From contig JAKAGC010000040.1 of the NCBI GenBank assembly GCA_021817755.1, positions 1 to 12,917 of the forward strand: a stretch of DNA of 12,917 bases, read 5' to 3'. Under the pieces are notes generated by a model. It saw nothing but the letters and a program-made list of their open reading frames with translations, did no database searches and was not told the origin of the DNA. This DNA is from Acidobacteriota bacterium. Lineage in GTDB: Bacteria; Acidobacteriota; Aminicenantia; UBA2199. Of the stretch, positions 12,912 to 12,917 are shown in pieces; position 1 is the stretch's first letter, and each line of letters starts with the position of its first letter. The position numbers and the translations under genes are program-made.

Positions 12912-12917
12912 GTCAGA

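Noticed and set aside
1..12917. Mobile elements, CRISPR arrays, tRNA or rRNA genes
   Set aside because: No transposase, integrase, phage gene, spaced direct-repeat array or structural RNA signature was found; gene order is compact and co-directional, with no sign of insertion.

Overview
The window is AT-rich bacterial DNA in which every gene I can support lies on the minus strand, so transcription runs from high to low coordinates. Lipopolysaccharide (LPS) genes (heptose kinase, O-antigen ligase, family 9 glycosyltransferase) point to a diderm cell wall. A near-complete chemotaxis gene set points to a motile cell that tracks chemical gradients. The mix of CheB/CheD/CheR chemotaxis with STAS and SpoIIE-type switch proteins would suit a spirochaete or another free-living diderm lineage, but no rRNA or other marker is present, so this is a low-confidence guess.

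Read in transcription order, the right end (12911-12612) holds a STAS-domain protein. A 362-base non-coding stretch follows, with two sigma70-like promoters, a perfect A/T-rich palindrome and other hairpins. Then comes one long tight cluster from 12249 down to 2898: a second STAS protein (67% identical to the first), a third unrelated STAS protein, CheY, CheA, CheW, a 510-residue Hpt-CheW hybrid, CheR, CheD, CheB, and a 566-residue protein joining a receiver, an RsbW-like kinase domain and a SpoIIE-type phosphatase. Gaps are 2-40 bases or short overlaps, so the cluster is probably one operon or a few coupled ones.

A 120-base gap with a candidate promoter separates this from a second minus-strand operon: a Trm112-like zinc protein, a heptosyltransferase-like GT9 enzyme, an O-antigen ligase, and the 5' part of hldE/rfaE1, which runs off the left edge.

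The most interesting point is how the chemotaxis cluster appears wired. CheA should phosphorylate CheY and CheB; CheR, CheB and CheD should adjust receptors (no receptor gene is in the window). Two proteins do not fit the textbook pathway. The Hpt-CheW hybrid looks like CheA with its dimerisation and kinase domains removed: phosphotransfer domain, P2-like region, long acidic linker, CheW domain. The REC-HATPase-PP2C protein has both the kinase and the phosphatase needed to set the phosphorylation of STAS proteins, and STAS proteins sit at the head of the same cluster. Together they suggest that the receptor array drives a STAS partner switch as well as CheY, similar in logic to the HptB-HsbR-HsbA pathway of Pseudomonas. 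The domains are seen in the sequence; the wiring is inference.
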